DNA of 64,000 nucleotides from Dromaius novaehollandiae (taxonomy: Eukaryota; Chordata; Aves; Casuariiformes; Dromaiidae). The position numbers and the translations under genes were made by a program. The notes beneath the pieces are model-generated. The model did no database searches and was not told where the DNA came from. It worked only from the letters and a program-made list of their open reading frames with translations. How positions within the stretch are numbered: position 1 is the first letter of the stretch; every line of letters starts with the position of its first letter. The stretch covers positions 14,500,469 through 14,564,468 of the forward strand of contig NC_088112.1 of NCBI RefSeq assembly GCF_036370855.1, read 5' to 3'. Positions 41,024-55,249 of the stretch are shown here, in pieces.

Positions 41024-43273
41024 ATGGATGAGGTGCAGAAGGTAAGTGAGATCCAGCTACATCCCACCTGCTCTGGAGTTGGTGCCCAGGCACCAGCTCC
41101 TGGCTGCACCGTGGCACTGCCAGGCAGGCTGGCAGTGCAGGCCCAGGGTATCACCCTGGGCTTGTCCCTCCAGTCAGGGCTGGCAGGGCTCCCAGGGCAG
41201 GGGTAGCACACCCAGGGCATGGGGATGGAGGCTGGACAGAACTGCTGTGGAGCCATCCCAAGCCTGGACACTTTGGGACCCAAGTCCTGGAGCTGGCTTA
41301 GCACATACAGGGTGCTCATGGCCAACAGGGTCTCAGCTCTCCCCTCCGAAACCAGGGCAACTCTGCAGCACCCCGGCACCCCACGCAGCTCCCCCAGCAT
41401 CCCTCGCCCCCAGGGGCTGATCTCTGTCATCCAGAAGCTGAAGGGCTCCCCAGAGCAGGAGCTCCGCATCGTACTGCTGGGGCTGGACAACGCCGGGAAG
41501 ACCACACTGCTGAAATGCCTGGTGTCCGAGGAGGTCAGCACCGTCACGCCCACCCAGGTAGGCACTGCTCCGGGCAATACATGGCAGGTCCTGCCTTCCC
41601 CTTGTGTGATGCTCAGGTTTGCTTCCCCGGGCAGGGGTTCAACATAAAGACCATCCACTCGCATGGCTTCAAGCTCAATGTCTGGGACATTGGGGGGCAG
41701 CGCTCCATCCGTCCATACTGGAGGAAGTATCTGGGCAACACCGACCTGCTGGTGAGCGGGGTGGCTGCAGGCAGCCCCATGCACAGGAGAGCTGTGCGCT
41801 CTGCGCTGGGCCTCTGCAGCCCTGCAGAGCTGTGCAGAAGGCACAGGGGCTGTGCAGCCATGCGCTCACTGTCCCGTTTGTCCCCATGGCAGATTTATGT
41901 CATTGACAGCGCAGACCAGAAGCGCTTCGAGGAGACGGGGCAGGTATGAGGGGCCAGACCCAGAGCAGCAGAGCCCTGGGGCTGGGCTGGGGGTGGCTGC
42001 AGGGTCCTGGGGCTCAGTCCGGGGTGCTGCCATTCTCTAAGGACTGAAGAGGGGAGTGAGGCTGTACTCTGCCATGGGGCAGTGCTGCCATGGGTTGTCC
42101 CCTGTCCCTAGTGCTACATGGGAAGGGCTTGTGGTCGGGGTCTCTACCCAGTGCCACAGGGGATTAGCATGCAGATCTGCCCCGCTCCAAGGCCCTTGTT
42201 CTGTGCCTGGCCTGCTCCCCCGATTTCACCCAAGCTGGGTGTGATACTCCAGGGGTACCTGATGGGGGCAGCTCTGCCCCTGTCCCACGGTCCCCCAAAC
42301 TCCTTCTCTAAAAGCAGCAGCTGTCAGGCAACCCCCAACCCTGCCTCTCCCCAATGAGAGCGTGTGAGAGCGACCCCTCGTTTACCAGCCTTACCTCTGT
42401 CCTCCCCTGTCCCTAGCACCAGGTTAACAATATGACAAAGCAAAGATGTATTCTTTGAAGCTCAAGTAGTGAATTCATAGTTACAAAACCTTGAAATGAA
42501 ACCAAGCAGGGGAAGGTGAGACTGTAAGTGCCAGTCTAGGCTGTACCAACATCAGATGCCGCCTGGAACAGAGGCGTGGGTGTGCCAGACAACATGGGGC
42601 TGACAGCAGGGCTTGTTAGGGGCACTATGTCCAAGACCGTCTTGGTGCTGGGAATGTTTTACCTTCTGGCAACACTGAATGCAGCTCCCAGGTTCTCTTC
42701 AAGGCAGCTGTAGTTTCAGGGGCACATGTCTCCCCCTTGGGATCTGGCAGATAAGACCTCACAGCTTCTTCAGGTGCATTATCAGCACGTGTCAGGGGAA
42801 CGAGGCACTCTGCTGGAGCGAGCTGCTCCGTCCCACCCCAGGCAGCCCAGGCCAGCTAGGGCAATGGCAGCTCCACAGAGGAGGGCTTCCTGGGGCAGCG
42901 GTGGGCAGCACTCCTGGGAGATGGTTCTCTCTTGGCAGGAGCTGGCAGAGCTCACTGAGGAGGAATCTCTCATGGGAGTCCCGCTGCTAGTGTTTGCCAA
43001 CAAGCAGGACCTAGTGACTGCAGCACCTGCAGCCGAAATCGCAGAAGGGCTGAGCCTCCACACCTACCGGGACCGGGAATGGCAGATCCAGTCCTGCTCA
43101 GCCCTGTCTGGGGAAGGAGTGCAGGTAGAGGGGCAAGGGCCTGTGGGCTCTGCACAGGTGGGAGAGGAGCTAAGGGCCTGGGATGCTCCTGGGGCTACAC
43201 TGTCATCTGTCTCTCTTCCTTCCAGGATGGGATGAACTGGATTTCCAGCCAGATCATGAATCGGAAGAAGTGA
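41024..43273 (+). CDS. ARL3-like small GTPase (arl3l type)
   Basis: Arf-like GTPase, 187 codons plus stop in six exons: 41024-41041, 41414-41557, 41635-41751, 41893-41943, 42939-43124, 43226-43273. The G-box motifs are intact: GLDNAGKTT (P-loop), TPTQGFNIK (switch I), WDIGGQR (switch II), NKQD and SCSA. The best match in memory is ARL3, with identical runs such as [35 protein letters not shown] and [22 protein letters not shown]3 releases lipidated cargo from PDE6D and UNC119 at cilia; the same role here is inference. It differs from ARL3 by a separate 18-nt first exon (MDEVQK) before the amphipathic helix [11 protein letters not shown], and by substitutions along the chain. True ARL3 is an unlinked human gene on 10q24, so this looks like the paralogue that fish call arl3l. 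It lies between divergent RGS14 and LMAN2. Confidence 0.88.
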
Positions 43274-44066
43274 GAGCTGCTAAGTGCAGGACTGGACCAA
43301 ACTGCACATTCCTTAGCCATGGCCAAGCTCTTGCCCCTAGGCTCCCCCAAAGGCTTACCTGGGCCTTGACCCCCCAGACTACCATGCTTGGAAGGGTTTT
43401 CCCACCCAGTCTTTCATTGATCAGTCAGCTTCCCTCCTCTCTCTGCCTCCCGGTCTTCCACAGCTCAGACTCCTTATACCTTATAGCCCTCTCATCCTCC
43501 TGCAGCACTGCTGTGAAGGGAAGCATGTGTCCCATTGCGTACCTGTCAAGGGCTTGCACACCTCCAAAATGAAAACCCACTCAGGACTTGTCCATCAACA
43601 CTGCTGCCACATGCTGCACAGACACTGCAAATGCTGCTGCTGCTGTGCGCACACTGCCCAGGTTGTACATACTGCACACCAGGCACTGCACCACCGCACC
43701 CGCACATGTGGCATGCACCAAATTGTATGTGTTCCCTCCATTCCTGTAGGATGTAATTGTTGCTGCCCCCACCACAGCACCCGGCTCAAGAAGGCCTTGG
43801 TTTGGTATTCTGCACTCGTCAGAGAAACTCCTGCATGTGCACAAGATCTGGGATAAGCACATCCCAGCCGGGGCTTCTGTTTCCCAGGCAAAAATCCCCA
43901 TCTCAAGGGCTGGAAGACTCAATTCTACCGCCAACAGGGCCCGCCAAAGCTGAGTGCCTGTGTCGCTGGGCGTAGCTGGGGTACCGGGGAGCTGCTGCTG
44001 TGCCCGGCAGCCCCGTGCCCACAGCGCAGCCCGTCACAGCACAGCCCGGTGGGTGGAGGACGCTCC

Positions 44067-44072
44067 AATAAA
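44067..44072 (+). terminator. Poly(A) signal AATAAA, probably for the ARL3-like gene
   Basis: First canonical rightward signal after the ARL3-like stop (43273), implying a 3' untranslated region of about 0.8 kb. It lies only 650 bp before the LMAN2 start. Confidence 0.55.
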
Positions 44073-44329
44073 GCTGCCTGTGACCTCCGTGCTGCTTCCG
44101 CTGCTCTTGCGGCGCCGCCGGCACAGCTTTGCTCTCCCGGCTGCTGCTTCGTGGCCCGGGGACGCAGGGCACAGCCCTGTGGTGCCCTGCGGGGCACTCG
44201 GCGGGGACGGTGCGAGGGAAGGGCCGGGAACCGGGGCAGGGGGCCGGGAACCGGGGCAGGGGACCGGGGTGACCCCGGGCCTGGCAGAGCCGCGGACCCA
44301 ACACCACCCGGCGCCATGTTGTGTGGGGT

Positions 44330-44721
44330 TGCTATGGCGACGGGCTGCCAGCGCCGCGCGTCTGCGCCGCGCGAGAGCGTCACGTGCCGGGGGGGGGCAC
44401 GAGCCGCGCCCGCCCCCCACGTGCGACTACAGCTCCCGGCATGCTGCGCGCCGCCGCACCCGCGCAATGCACGCCGGGAGCGGCTCTGCTGCTCCCCGCC
44501 CCCCGCCTTCTCCCGCCTGCCCGCCCAACTGGTGGCGGGAGCCCTTTCCTCGTTGGCCCCGCTCCCTTTTGTCATTGGCGGCGAGGAGTGACGTATGTCC
44601 GCGGGAGGCGGGAAGGTGCTGATGACGGTGCTGCTCATTGGTGGCGCCGGCAGCCGTTTCCGGTCTGGGGCCCGGCGGCGGAAACGGCGAGGCGCTGCGC
44701 GCCGGAAGACGGAAGCGGAGG
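44330..44721 (+). promoter_or_regulatory. CpG-island promoter of LMAN2
   Basis: GC-rich, TATA-less sequence directly before the LMAN2 start. It has CACGTG cores near 44381 and 44418, a TGACGT near 44589, and ATTGG (CCAAT) motifs near 44573 and 44637. ACGT-core and CCAAT elements suit a secretory-pathway gene. Confidence 0.55.
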
Positions 44722-47700
44722 ATGGCGGCGGGTGCGGGCGGGCTGCTGTCGGCGGCGCTGCTGCTGTTGGCGGTGGCCGGGCCGCGCCCGGCGCCTGCCG
44801 AGCTCACGGACGGCAACAGCGAGCACCTCAAGCGGGAGCACTCGCTGATGAAGCCGTACCAGGGTGAGCGCCGGGCCGGGGCGGGCGGGCCGGGTGCCCC
44901 GGGGCCGCCGCTCGCTGAGCCGCGCTCTCTGTGCCCACTGCAGGCGCGGGCTCCGCCGCCATGCCGCTGTGGGACTTCCAGGGCAGCACCATGGTGACCA
45001 GCCAATACGTCCGCCTGACGCCCGACGAGCGGAGCAGGGAGGGCTCCATCTGGAACCGCGTGGTGAGAGCCCGGGACGGCGGGGTCCTCCGGCCCCGGGG
45101 CGGGCCCTGGGCGGGAGACCAGCTGGGGTGTGAGGCGGCGCAGCGCCCGTCCCGTCTCCGGGGTGGGCCCTGGGGGGAGATGGCTGCCTCTGACGCTGCC
45201 TTGCCACCTCTCGCTGCAGCCCTGCTTCCTCAAGGACTGGGAGCTTCATGTCCACTTCAGAATTCACGGAGCCGGCAAGAAGAACCTCCACGGGGACGGC
45301 CTCGCCCTGTGGTACACGCAGGAGCGCTTGATGCCAGGTGCAGCGTGCAGTGGCAGGGAGGGGGTGAGAAAGGGTTGCCTCACTGCCAGGTCACACTGAG
45401 CCAAGGGCTCATCAGCACTAACTGTGCCCTTGAACAGCTTTAGGAGCCGCGGCTTGGAGCTGCCACGGTCCTGAAAAATTTCTCTCTAGAGCTGCTATTT
45501 GATTTCCCTTCTATATATTTTTATTAGATCAGGATTCCTACCCTTGAGTGTCCTGTGCCTCCTGCCCTGGTAGCAGCTGAACTCAGTGACTTACCTTGCA
45601 AAAAATTATTTGTGCAGCTCTTTTTAATAGAAATCTTGCTAGTGTCAGGTATTTGATGTTTCCCTCGGTGGGTTCTGCGGAGAGTGTGGCCGTGTGAAAC
45701 CTGCTTGCAGCAGTTCATCAAGTCTCGCGTCCAGTGTTCTTGTGCACCTGCTGCCTGAACAGTTTGCTCTGGGGTGAGGCGGGGCTGTATTGTTGGGAGA
45801 GATCTTGGTGTGCTGCCAAACTCACCGCAAACTGATACTTCAGTACATGAGTAAAGGATTGTGTTACTCTTCTGCTTGCTTCATGTTGGGCTCTCTAAGA
45901 GATGGCAGAAGTGTGTTTGCATGAATTTCTTCTGAGAACTTTCCATTTACTGTATTCTGCCCTGTTCCAGGCCCTGTCTTTGGCAGCAAGGATAACTTTC
46001 ATGGATTGGCTATTTTCCTGGATACGTATCCCAACGACGAAGCAACAGAGGTGAGTAGCTGAGGGAGTTTGTTCTGTGCCATGGAGGCTGCTTCCTATTG
46101 GCTTTGCACTCTGAGTTCTTGATGCCTGGACCAAGGAACTCTTTCTCCTTATATGAGGCCATTCTTCCTGTTACGGGAGCTGGTAAAGGAAAGAGGACGT
46201 ATGTGCGTTAATGGAGGTAAGGTGCTTGCTCCATCTCCTGGTGTCGCTGACTATTCAGATACATTTCCAAGGCCTTATTTCTGCTGATTTATGGAGCTGT
46301 GCAGAGCCAGCGTTACTTATGCACCACCTATTGTGTAAAGTTAGAGAAATCCACCTGGCAGTTTATTCATCCCAAGCCTTGTTTCCTGAACTTACCTGAA
46401 CTTTGGCTAATCAGTCCAGGTTGTTCCTGGCCTTATTCTCCATTTCCAGCCTATGTGCCTCTAAAAGAGAAACTCCTATGCTGGCTTTTGGCTCCAGAAT
46501 TCTCCTTGGCAGAAATGCAGTTTAATTCCATTAGGAGGTGTTGGTTCTGATGGTCCTTTGTTTCTGTTTGGCCTGGTATTTGTGGATCTAGTTATAGTGC
46601 AGTCAGAAAACATATCTGTTAGTGAGGTCTGATGCATCAAAACCGCAATACTTAAGCTGAGAAACACCTGTGAAATTACCCCATACCTCTGTTGTATGAA
46701 AACCACAATACTTGTCCTAAGCCGTGAAACACCTGGGAAATTACCCCATACCCCTGTTGTCTTGATAATCAGAGAGAGGTTAATTCTTGCCTCCAGTTGG
46801 CCTCTTTCAGCCCAGTGACTGCAAAACCTAAACGGTGGTTATGCTGCTAATGTGAGATTGCATAGATTGCTCTGCTTTGTTTTTTAGCTTTCCTTTCTGG
46901 TCTTGTACCTACTCTGCAAGTTACTTTTGGGGTGGGATGGTCTTAATGCCCTAGTCACACACTACTGTGTCATGTCCTGGCCCATAAGGGGGCTTGATAC
47001 AGAAGATCACAAATCTCTAATAATAGGAGGATCCAAAGCACAGAGGATATGTAACTAGGAGATGAGTTCTAGGGGAGGATTACATTTGACCTAGGTCTCA
47101 GAAGATTAATATTGTTAGGTGTTTTGGTTTCTGAGGTTGCTTTGGTCAAGCACAGAGAACCACAGGAGACTTAGGGAGAACTTGCTTCAGGTCATCCAGA
47201 CAAAAGTCAGCAAAGTTTCATTCCCAAATGGGGGTTATTTCTGCTGCCTAGCTGTGCTTCAGACAGAACAAGCTCTCACTCAGTTTAGAAGCAGCTTCAC
47301 ATAGAAAAGGAGCCTTGATTTATTTGTTCTGCCCTTTGTATCGGACTGTGCAGGCAAAGCTGTGGCTCTGCTGCTATGGGATTGCCTTGCTGAGCTTCTG
47401 GTCTCGCTGAGGTTTCTGGCCAGGCAGGGGGATGGCAACTGTTGCAGGGCCACAGCTTGAAGGCTCCTGCAGGCTGAAAGCACCTATGTTTTCTTGTCTG
47501 CAGCGTGTCTTCCCATACATCTCTGCTATGGTGAATAATGGCTCGCTGACTTACGACCATAGTAAGGACGGGCGCTGGACGGAGCTGGCAGGATGCACTG
47601 CTGACCTTCGGAACCAGAACCACGACACTTTTCTGGCAATTCGCTACTCCAGAGGTCGGCTGACGGTGAGATGCGGAGGGGGCCCTGTGCCTTCTGCAGG

Positions 47701-48958
47701 GTCTCTTGTGCATGTCAGGCAGGGGGGTTCTGAGGGTGGGTGTTGCTATGTCAGGAGGTGACTTGGAAACAGCTGGCCAGGCTTGGCTGCCTGCTTCTCC
47801 TGCACCTCTGGCTCCAGAAGAGCTGTGGGCTGAGCAGGATGGCAGCATGCTCTTTTCGATGTGATGTTCTTGTTGTGCATCTTACAGGTGATGACAGATG
47901 TGGAAGACAAGAATGAATGGAAGAACTGCATTGACATTGCAGGAGTCCAACTGCCTATTGGGTACTTCTTTGGGGCTTCTGCTGGCACTGGTGACTTGTC
48001 TGGTGAGTGGGCTTTGCTCACAGGAATACCTACCATTTGTTGCCTGGAATATAACACTGTGGATGCAGTAGATTGCCTGTTTCCCTGAATTTTCCACTGG
48101 GCTCTTCAAACCATGTTGGCTATGGGACCCGCGGTCTGGGAATGGAGGCAACTGATAGTGAAGGAACATCTCAAACTACAGTTTGATACCTGGGGTATGA
48201 GGGTGGCTTGAGGGGAAGGAGACCTGGACCTGGCAGAGCACAGATCTAGGGGTCCTCTGAGGGCATGGACATTTCTCAAGGCCTCTGACAGTCTCTAGTG
48301 CTGATGGTTGTTTCCTAGACAATCATGACATTATCTCGATGAAGCTATTCCAGCTCATGGTGGAGCACCCTCCAGAAGATGAGAACATTGACTGGACCAA
48401 GGTTGAGCCTAGTGTCAGCCTCCTTAAGTCACCCAAAGGTGAGTCTCCAAGCTTCAGAAACCCAATGTGGCGTTTTCAGATGTCGGGTCTGCATTCTTGT
48501 AAGGCCTGTTGGAAGCCTAGTTATGGTAGTAGTGGTTGCTCGTTCTGGATGTGGGTGCTGGTGTCATGCGTTGGCAACCAGTGGTTGCTGCCAGTGCAGT
48601 GGAAGAGAACATGTCTTGTGGAGAACGCATTGCCCAAACGATGGACTGAAGTTATCTCCCTGTTCCTTCTCAGTGTAGCAACGCTGCAGCATTGGCTTTT
48701 CCAGGAGCTGTTCCGCCAAGGAGTGGCCTTGGACTCCTGGGTGTGATCCTGGAGAACTCAAGGTGTGGCTATAGTCTAACTTTCCTTGTTCCTGCAGATA
48801 ATGTGGATGACCCAACAGGAAATTTCCGAAGTGGGCCTCTGACTGGATGGAAGGTGTTCCTGCTCCTGCTCTGTGCGCTGCTGGGCATCATTGTGTGTGC
48901 TGTGGTGGGAGCCGTAGTCTTCCAGAAACGCCAGGAGCGGAACAAGCGTTTTTACTAG
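44722..48958 (+). CDS. LMAN2: Vesicular integral membrane lectin VIP36
   Basis: L-type lectin that cycles between ER, ER-Golgi intermediate compartment and Golgi and binds high-mannose glycoproteins as cargo. Eight exons: 44722-44863, 44944-45062, 45220-45337, 45971-46050, 47504-47665, 47888-48002, 48319-48438, 48798-48958. 338 codons plus stop (human 356). Residues 1-26 form a signal peptide. The lectin domain begins ELTDGNSEHLKREHSL and includes PLWDFQGSTM, KKNLHGDG, FLDTYPNDE, YDHSKDGRWTELAG, and GYFFGASAGTGDLSDNHDI, part of the calcium- and sugar-binding face. Near the C-terminus is one membrane span (VFLLLLCALLGIIVCAVVGA), then the tail KRQERNKRFY, the cytosolic trafficking signal of VIP36. 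The KRFY tail and neighbours favour LMAN2 over its paralogue LMAN2L. Confidence 0.96.
46639..46763. repeat. Two-copy 60-bp tandem duplication in LMAN2 intron 4
   Basis: The block AAAACCGCAATACTTAAGCT...CCCCATACCTCTGTTGTATG is followed directly by a diverged second copy (AAAACCACAATACTTGTCCT...CCCCATACCCCTGTTGTCTT). The copies agree at most positions and the second is a few bases longer. Confidence 0.85.
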
Positions 48959-49378
48959 TGGAAGAACTGGGCTGTCGCCTATGCCCAAACTGATTTTTTT
49001 TTCTAGAGGGAGCTGTAAAAACTGGTTTCTAAAAGCTGTTTCTGAGAAATATCAGAAGTATTTTCTTATCTGTCCATTCTGCCATAACTCCTGCCAGATG
49101 CTCGGCGTTCAACGGGCTGGACTGAGGGGAGCAACTCCTGCGGGGGCCTGTGTCTCCTGTGGCCATGCCCTTTGCCCCCAGGCTGGAGTGTGGGAGCCTG
49201 GAGGCAGCGTGGAGATGCTGTGCCCGTCGCTCCTGCTGCCTGTGGGGGGGGTGGGGGTCCCTGGGGCAGACGCGACCTGCCGTGCTGCTGGGGAGGGGGG
49301 GCTAGCGGCAGTGGGCATGAATGTAAGCGGGCTGTGTGGGGCCCTGCAGGTGTGTAGGGCTGGGGCTGTGACTGGGCC

Positions 49379-49384
49379 ATTAAA
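49379..49384 (+). terminator. Poly(A) signal ATTAAA of LMAN2
   Basis: The common variant hexamer 420 bp after the LMAN2 stop. It is followed by GT-rich sequence (TGTGCTTGTCTGTTTGTCTG, starting about 49407) typical of the downstream cleavage element. Confidence 0.65.
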
Positions 49385-49424
49385 GGACTGACACCGCCTG
49401 GGTGGCTTGTGCTTGTCTGTTTGT

Positions 49425-49990
49425 CTGGGGGGAGGGAAGGGGGGGGGTCAGCTTTTTGGGGGTGGGGGAAGAGAGGCTGTTCAAGAGGAGGAGAAGCTGG
49501 GGGGAAGTGTGGCCTGTAGCTCTGCATCCTGGGGGCACCTTGGTCCTCCTTGGGAGGGGTGAATTGTCCCCCAGGGGGTCCTGGCTGGCTGGGAAGGGGA
49601 AGAAAGCCCTTGGGGGGGGAGGAGTTTCTTCCCTGGCAGGGAAGTCGGGGGGGGGGGGGGGGGGATGGTCTATGGAGGGTCCCTGCTGGTGGGATGGAGG
49701 GGGGGGAATCTGCTGAGGGTCCTGTCCAGCAGGAAGGGGGGGAATCCCTGGAGGGCCCCAGCTTGCACAGGGGGGGTCCTGGAGGGTCCTGGCTTGGGGG
49801 GGGGGAATGGAGGGACATCCCCTGGAGGGTCCCAGCCTGTGCCCGGGTGGGGGGGGGGGGGGGGCGGATCTCGGAGGATCCCGGCTGGTGGGGGTGATGG
49901 GAGGAAGGTCCCTGCCGCTGGGGTGGGGGGGCTCCCCGGGGGCGGGGTCTCAGGCCGGCGCGGGAGGCGGCACGGTGATCCCGGGCGGGG
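49425..49990 (+). repeat. G-run-rich degenerate minisatellite before B4GALT7
   Basis: Between LMAN2 and B4GALT7 the plus strand carries more than ten runs of 7-18 G. They are interleaved with a recurring GGAGGGTCC(C/T)GGCTGG-like unit at 30-60-bp spacing. No coding logic is visible. It merges into the B4GALT7 CpG island. Confidence 0.8.
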
Positions 49991-50163
49991 GGGGGAGGGG
50001 TCCCGGAGGCCGCGGCCCGCCCCCGGCCCGCCCCGCCGGGCGGAAGAGAGCAGCGCGGCGCGGCGCGGCGGGCCCGGGCGTTGTTTCCGGCGCAGCGGCG
50101 GGGCCGCGGCCAGCGTGTCCCGGCGGCGCGGCCCAACCCGACCCGGTGCGGCGCGGCGCCGCC

Positions 50164-52546
<2,383 letters not shown>

Positions 52547-52837
52547 GCTGCCTCCCCCATGTGCCAGTCACGTGCGCTGTGCTTGTGCTGAGACGCCAGG
52601 GCTGCCGCCAAGCCACTTGACGCAGGCAGGATTGTTGCAGTAGGCAAGCATAGAGATGCTGGCAAGAGCCAGAAGAACAGAAAGGGCTGAGAACCAATCC
52701 TCAATGGGACCAAGAGACCAGGCTGAGAGCGGGACTCCGTGGCGTTGCTGCAAACAGTGGTGCTACCTCCTAGGGCGGGTGCAGGAGGCTGTTTCCCTGC
52801 ACTGGACAAGGCTGAGCTGCCACCCAGCTCTGAGGAC

Positions 52838-52843
52838 AATAAA
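52838..52843 (+). terminator. Poly(A) signal AATAAA of B4GALT7
   Basis: Canonical hexamer about 290 bp after the B4GALT7 stop, followed by TG-rich sequence. Confidence 0.8.
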
Positions 52844-52859
52844 GAACTGTCAGGGCATC

Positions 52860-55240
52860 TGTGAGTCATGAATGCCCTGAGACATGGTGCACTGCTTGTT
52901 CCTTCTGTTCCCTTCCCCTCACTGGCTCCAGCGCACCCGTCTATGCCTAGGCCCTGGCTGCCCTCTGTTTGGACAGGCCATCTGCTCTGGTTGTGAGGCC
53001 AAGCTGGTTTGGAGCAGGCTCTGAGCAAAATGGTGCCTGCGTTTCAGCAGCCAGGTGTTTCCCAGGGCTGTGCTGTGGTTGCTGTATTGCAGGAGGTGGT
53101 CACGGTCAAACGATGCCCTGAGGCCCAGGATCTGCATCTCTGCTGGGTATCAGCAGTCGAGGAGCCCAGGCTGGCTGTCCCTGTTCGTTCCTCCCTGCAG
53201 GTTCAGGCTTAGCTGCCGGGCTGTCCCGCTGGCTGGGCTGGCACCAAGCCTCTTTCATTTCCTGGCCCCCTTCTGTCCTCATCCCCCTGCCTGGCTCTTC
53301 CCCGGAGCTGTTGCGCTGCCAGGTGGCTGAAGGCATCTCCAGACAGATGCTGTTACCATCCTGGGAAGCTGAGCGGCTTCCTGCCACCCTGGGACGGAGC
53401 TGTGGGGAAGGAGGAGCCCTGGGCTGAGGGAGCCAAAAGCGCTAGAGCCGAGCGTGGGGCTGTGTAGGGGGAGTGGGATGGGGTGTCCTGATGACCTGAC
53501 CTCTGCTGCTCTGGGGCTGGATGAGGAGCCTGGCGGTTGCCTCCCGAGGAAGAGGTCAAGGTGTGGGGGGACATGATGCAGGGCAGTTGGGATCGGGCCG
53601 TGCTCCTTCATGCCATTGAGTGTGTGGGCCCTGTCCTTGCCCCCGGGTGGTGGGGGAACGCATTGCCCAAGAGCTCCCGACAGCCTCTCCACCCCGGCAG
53701 TGTGGAAGCCAGCTTGCCTACTGTCATCGTTGTCACATCTTGGCTCTTGGTCCCTTCCTGCCACCGGGTGTGTTGCTGGGGCTTGCATGAACATCGAAGG
53801 CTGTCTCAGATGTGGGTGCACCACTCCTTTGGGTGCGTTCCCAAGCCATGGTCCTCACTGTGGTCAGCCCTAAGGAGACGTCAGCTGGGCTCAGGGCCTG
53901 CCCGTGCCCACTCCGGTGGCAGCGCCGCTGCTGGGGACCGCACCTCTGCCCTGCTCCTCTGCCTGGCGCTCCGGTGTTGGGATTGGCCGCCTGTCCGTGC
54001 TTTATGCCCACCCCTTTCCCGGTGCCCGAGCTCCAGCCAGGGCAGTCGGAGGCAGATCCAAGTCTTCCTCTGTGAAGTTTGAAATAGATGACACAGTTTC
54101 GGCAGCTTTCACAAGGATGTAGATGCACAGAAACGGAGAGCATATGTGCACCTCGCGCTTCGCTCGGCACCAAAGGCTCCTCTCCCGCTGCCTGGCAGCT
54201 ATTCCTCAGCTCCGCTCGCAGCCCCCTCATCCTCTGGTTGCCTTTGTGGAAGAGGCGCCTTGCTGGAGCCCCGGCTTCCTTTTATAGCCCCGAGGCTGGC
54301 TCGGAGGTCGCTCAGCTCCGGTCCCCCCACGCGCTGCTTTAGCAGCAATGGCCCTGCGGGAGGGAGCTGAGGTTTTTCCCCCGCTGCGTCCCTGCGGAAG
54401 GATAACACCCTGCCGCGGTGCTGCCCACGTCCCGGCAGAGCGGCGTTGGGGGCCTCCCAGGCTCTTGGCAAGCCCCGAGTGGGGGGCCGGCACTCAAGTC
54501 CTGCTGCAGGCCGCTCGGAGGCAGCGAGTACTCATGTAGCCCCAGCGCTGCCTCCCTTTCTTGTGCCCAAATTGCTGCCAGCACGGCAGCATGGGGGCTG
54601 CTGCAGGGGCACACAGTGGCTGTCTTTTACCGCCGGGCTATTTGGCACCGGGCTGGTTCCCAGGGCACTTCACTGGCGGCCACACGAACGGCTGCAGCAT
54701 TGTGACGGCGGGGAGCACGCGGGGCTGGAGCCGAGCGGAGGGGCAGCAGGGGCTGGGGGCAAGCGGGCTGCGGCGGGGGGCGGCGGGGGGCAGCGGCTGT
54801 GTGCCGCGGCAGGGATGGCATGAGCATGCACGCCCGGGGCCCGGCACAGTGTGTGCGCGTGGGTGAGCGCTGGCAGCACAGACTGGGGACTCCGGTGCCA
54901 GGAAGCGTGGGGCTGATGCAGGGGGGTGAAGCCCGCCGTGTCTTGCCGCCAGGCTTGGTGGCTGGGGCGGGCAGCAGCCCCATGGGGACCGGGGATGCTC
55001 CCTGCCGCGGCCGCGAGCTGCACCACAGGGACGCGGGGCTGCCCCTGTCCTGCAGGGCCAGAGCAGGGATGGTGTCCCCTGAAGGCTGAGACGGCTCTCT
55101 CCTCCTCTGGTGCCCGGCCCCGGCGTGATGGAGCCGAGCAAAATGCTTCTCCCCCGCTCCCAGGCCTGGGGCTGGGGGGGCCATAGGGTCCCACGGAGCA
55201 GGGCCCGGTTAAAGCTGCTGCCGCCAGTTCAGGTGCCGGT
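52860..55240. other. Intergenic between B4GALT7 and the N4BP3 promoter
   Basis: About 2.4 kb without a supported gene. Open frames of 160-185 codons on both strands lack domains and splice context. CpG content rises steadily from about 54100 towards the N4BP3 island. Confidence 0.5.
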
Positions 55241-55249
55241 GCTAACGGC

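Noticed and set aside
49066-50136. Minus-strand 356-codon frame over the LMAN2 3' end and the G-rich tract
   Set aside because: It is a Pro-rich translation of poly-C and the reverse of G-run DNA, overlapping two supported genes.
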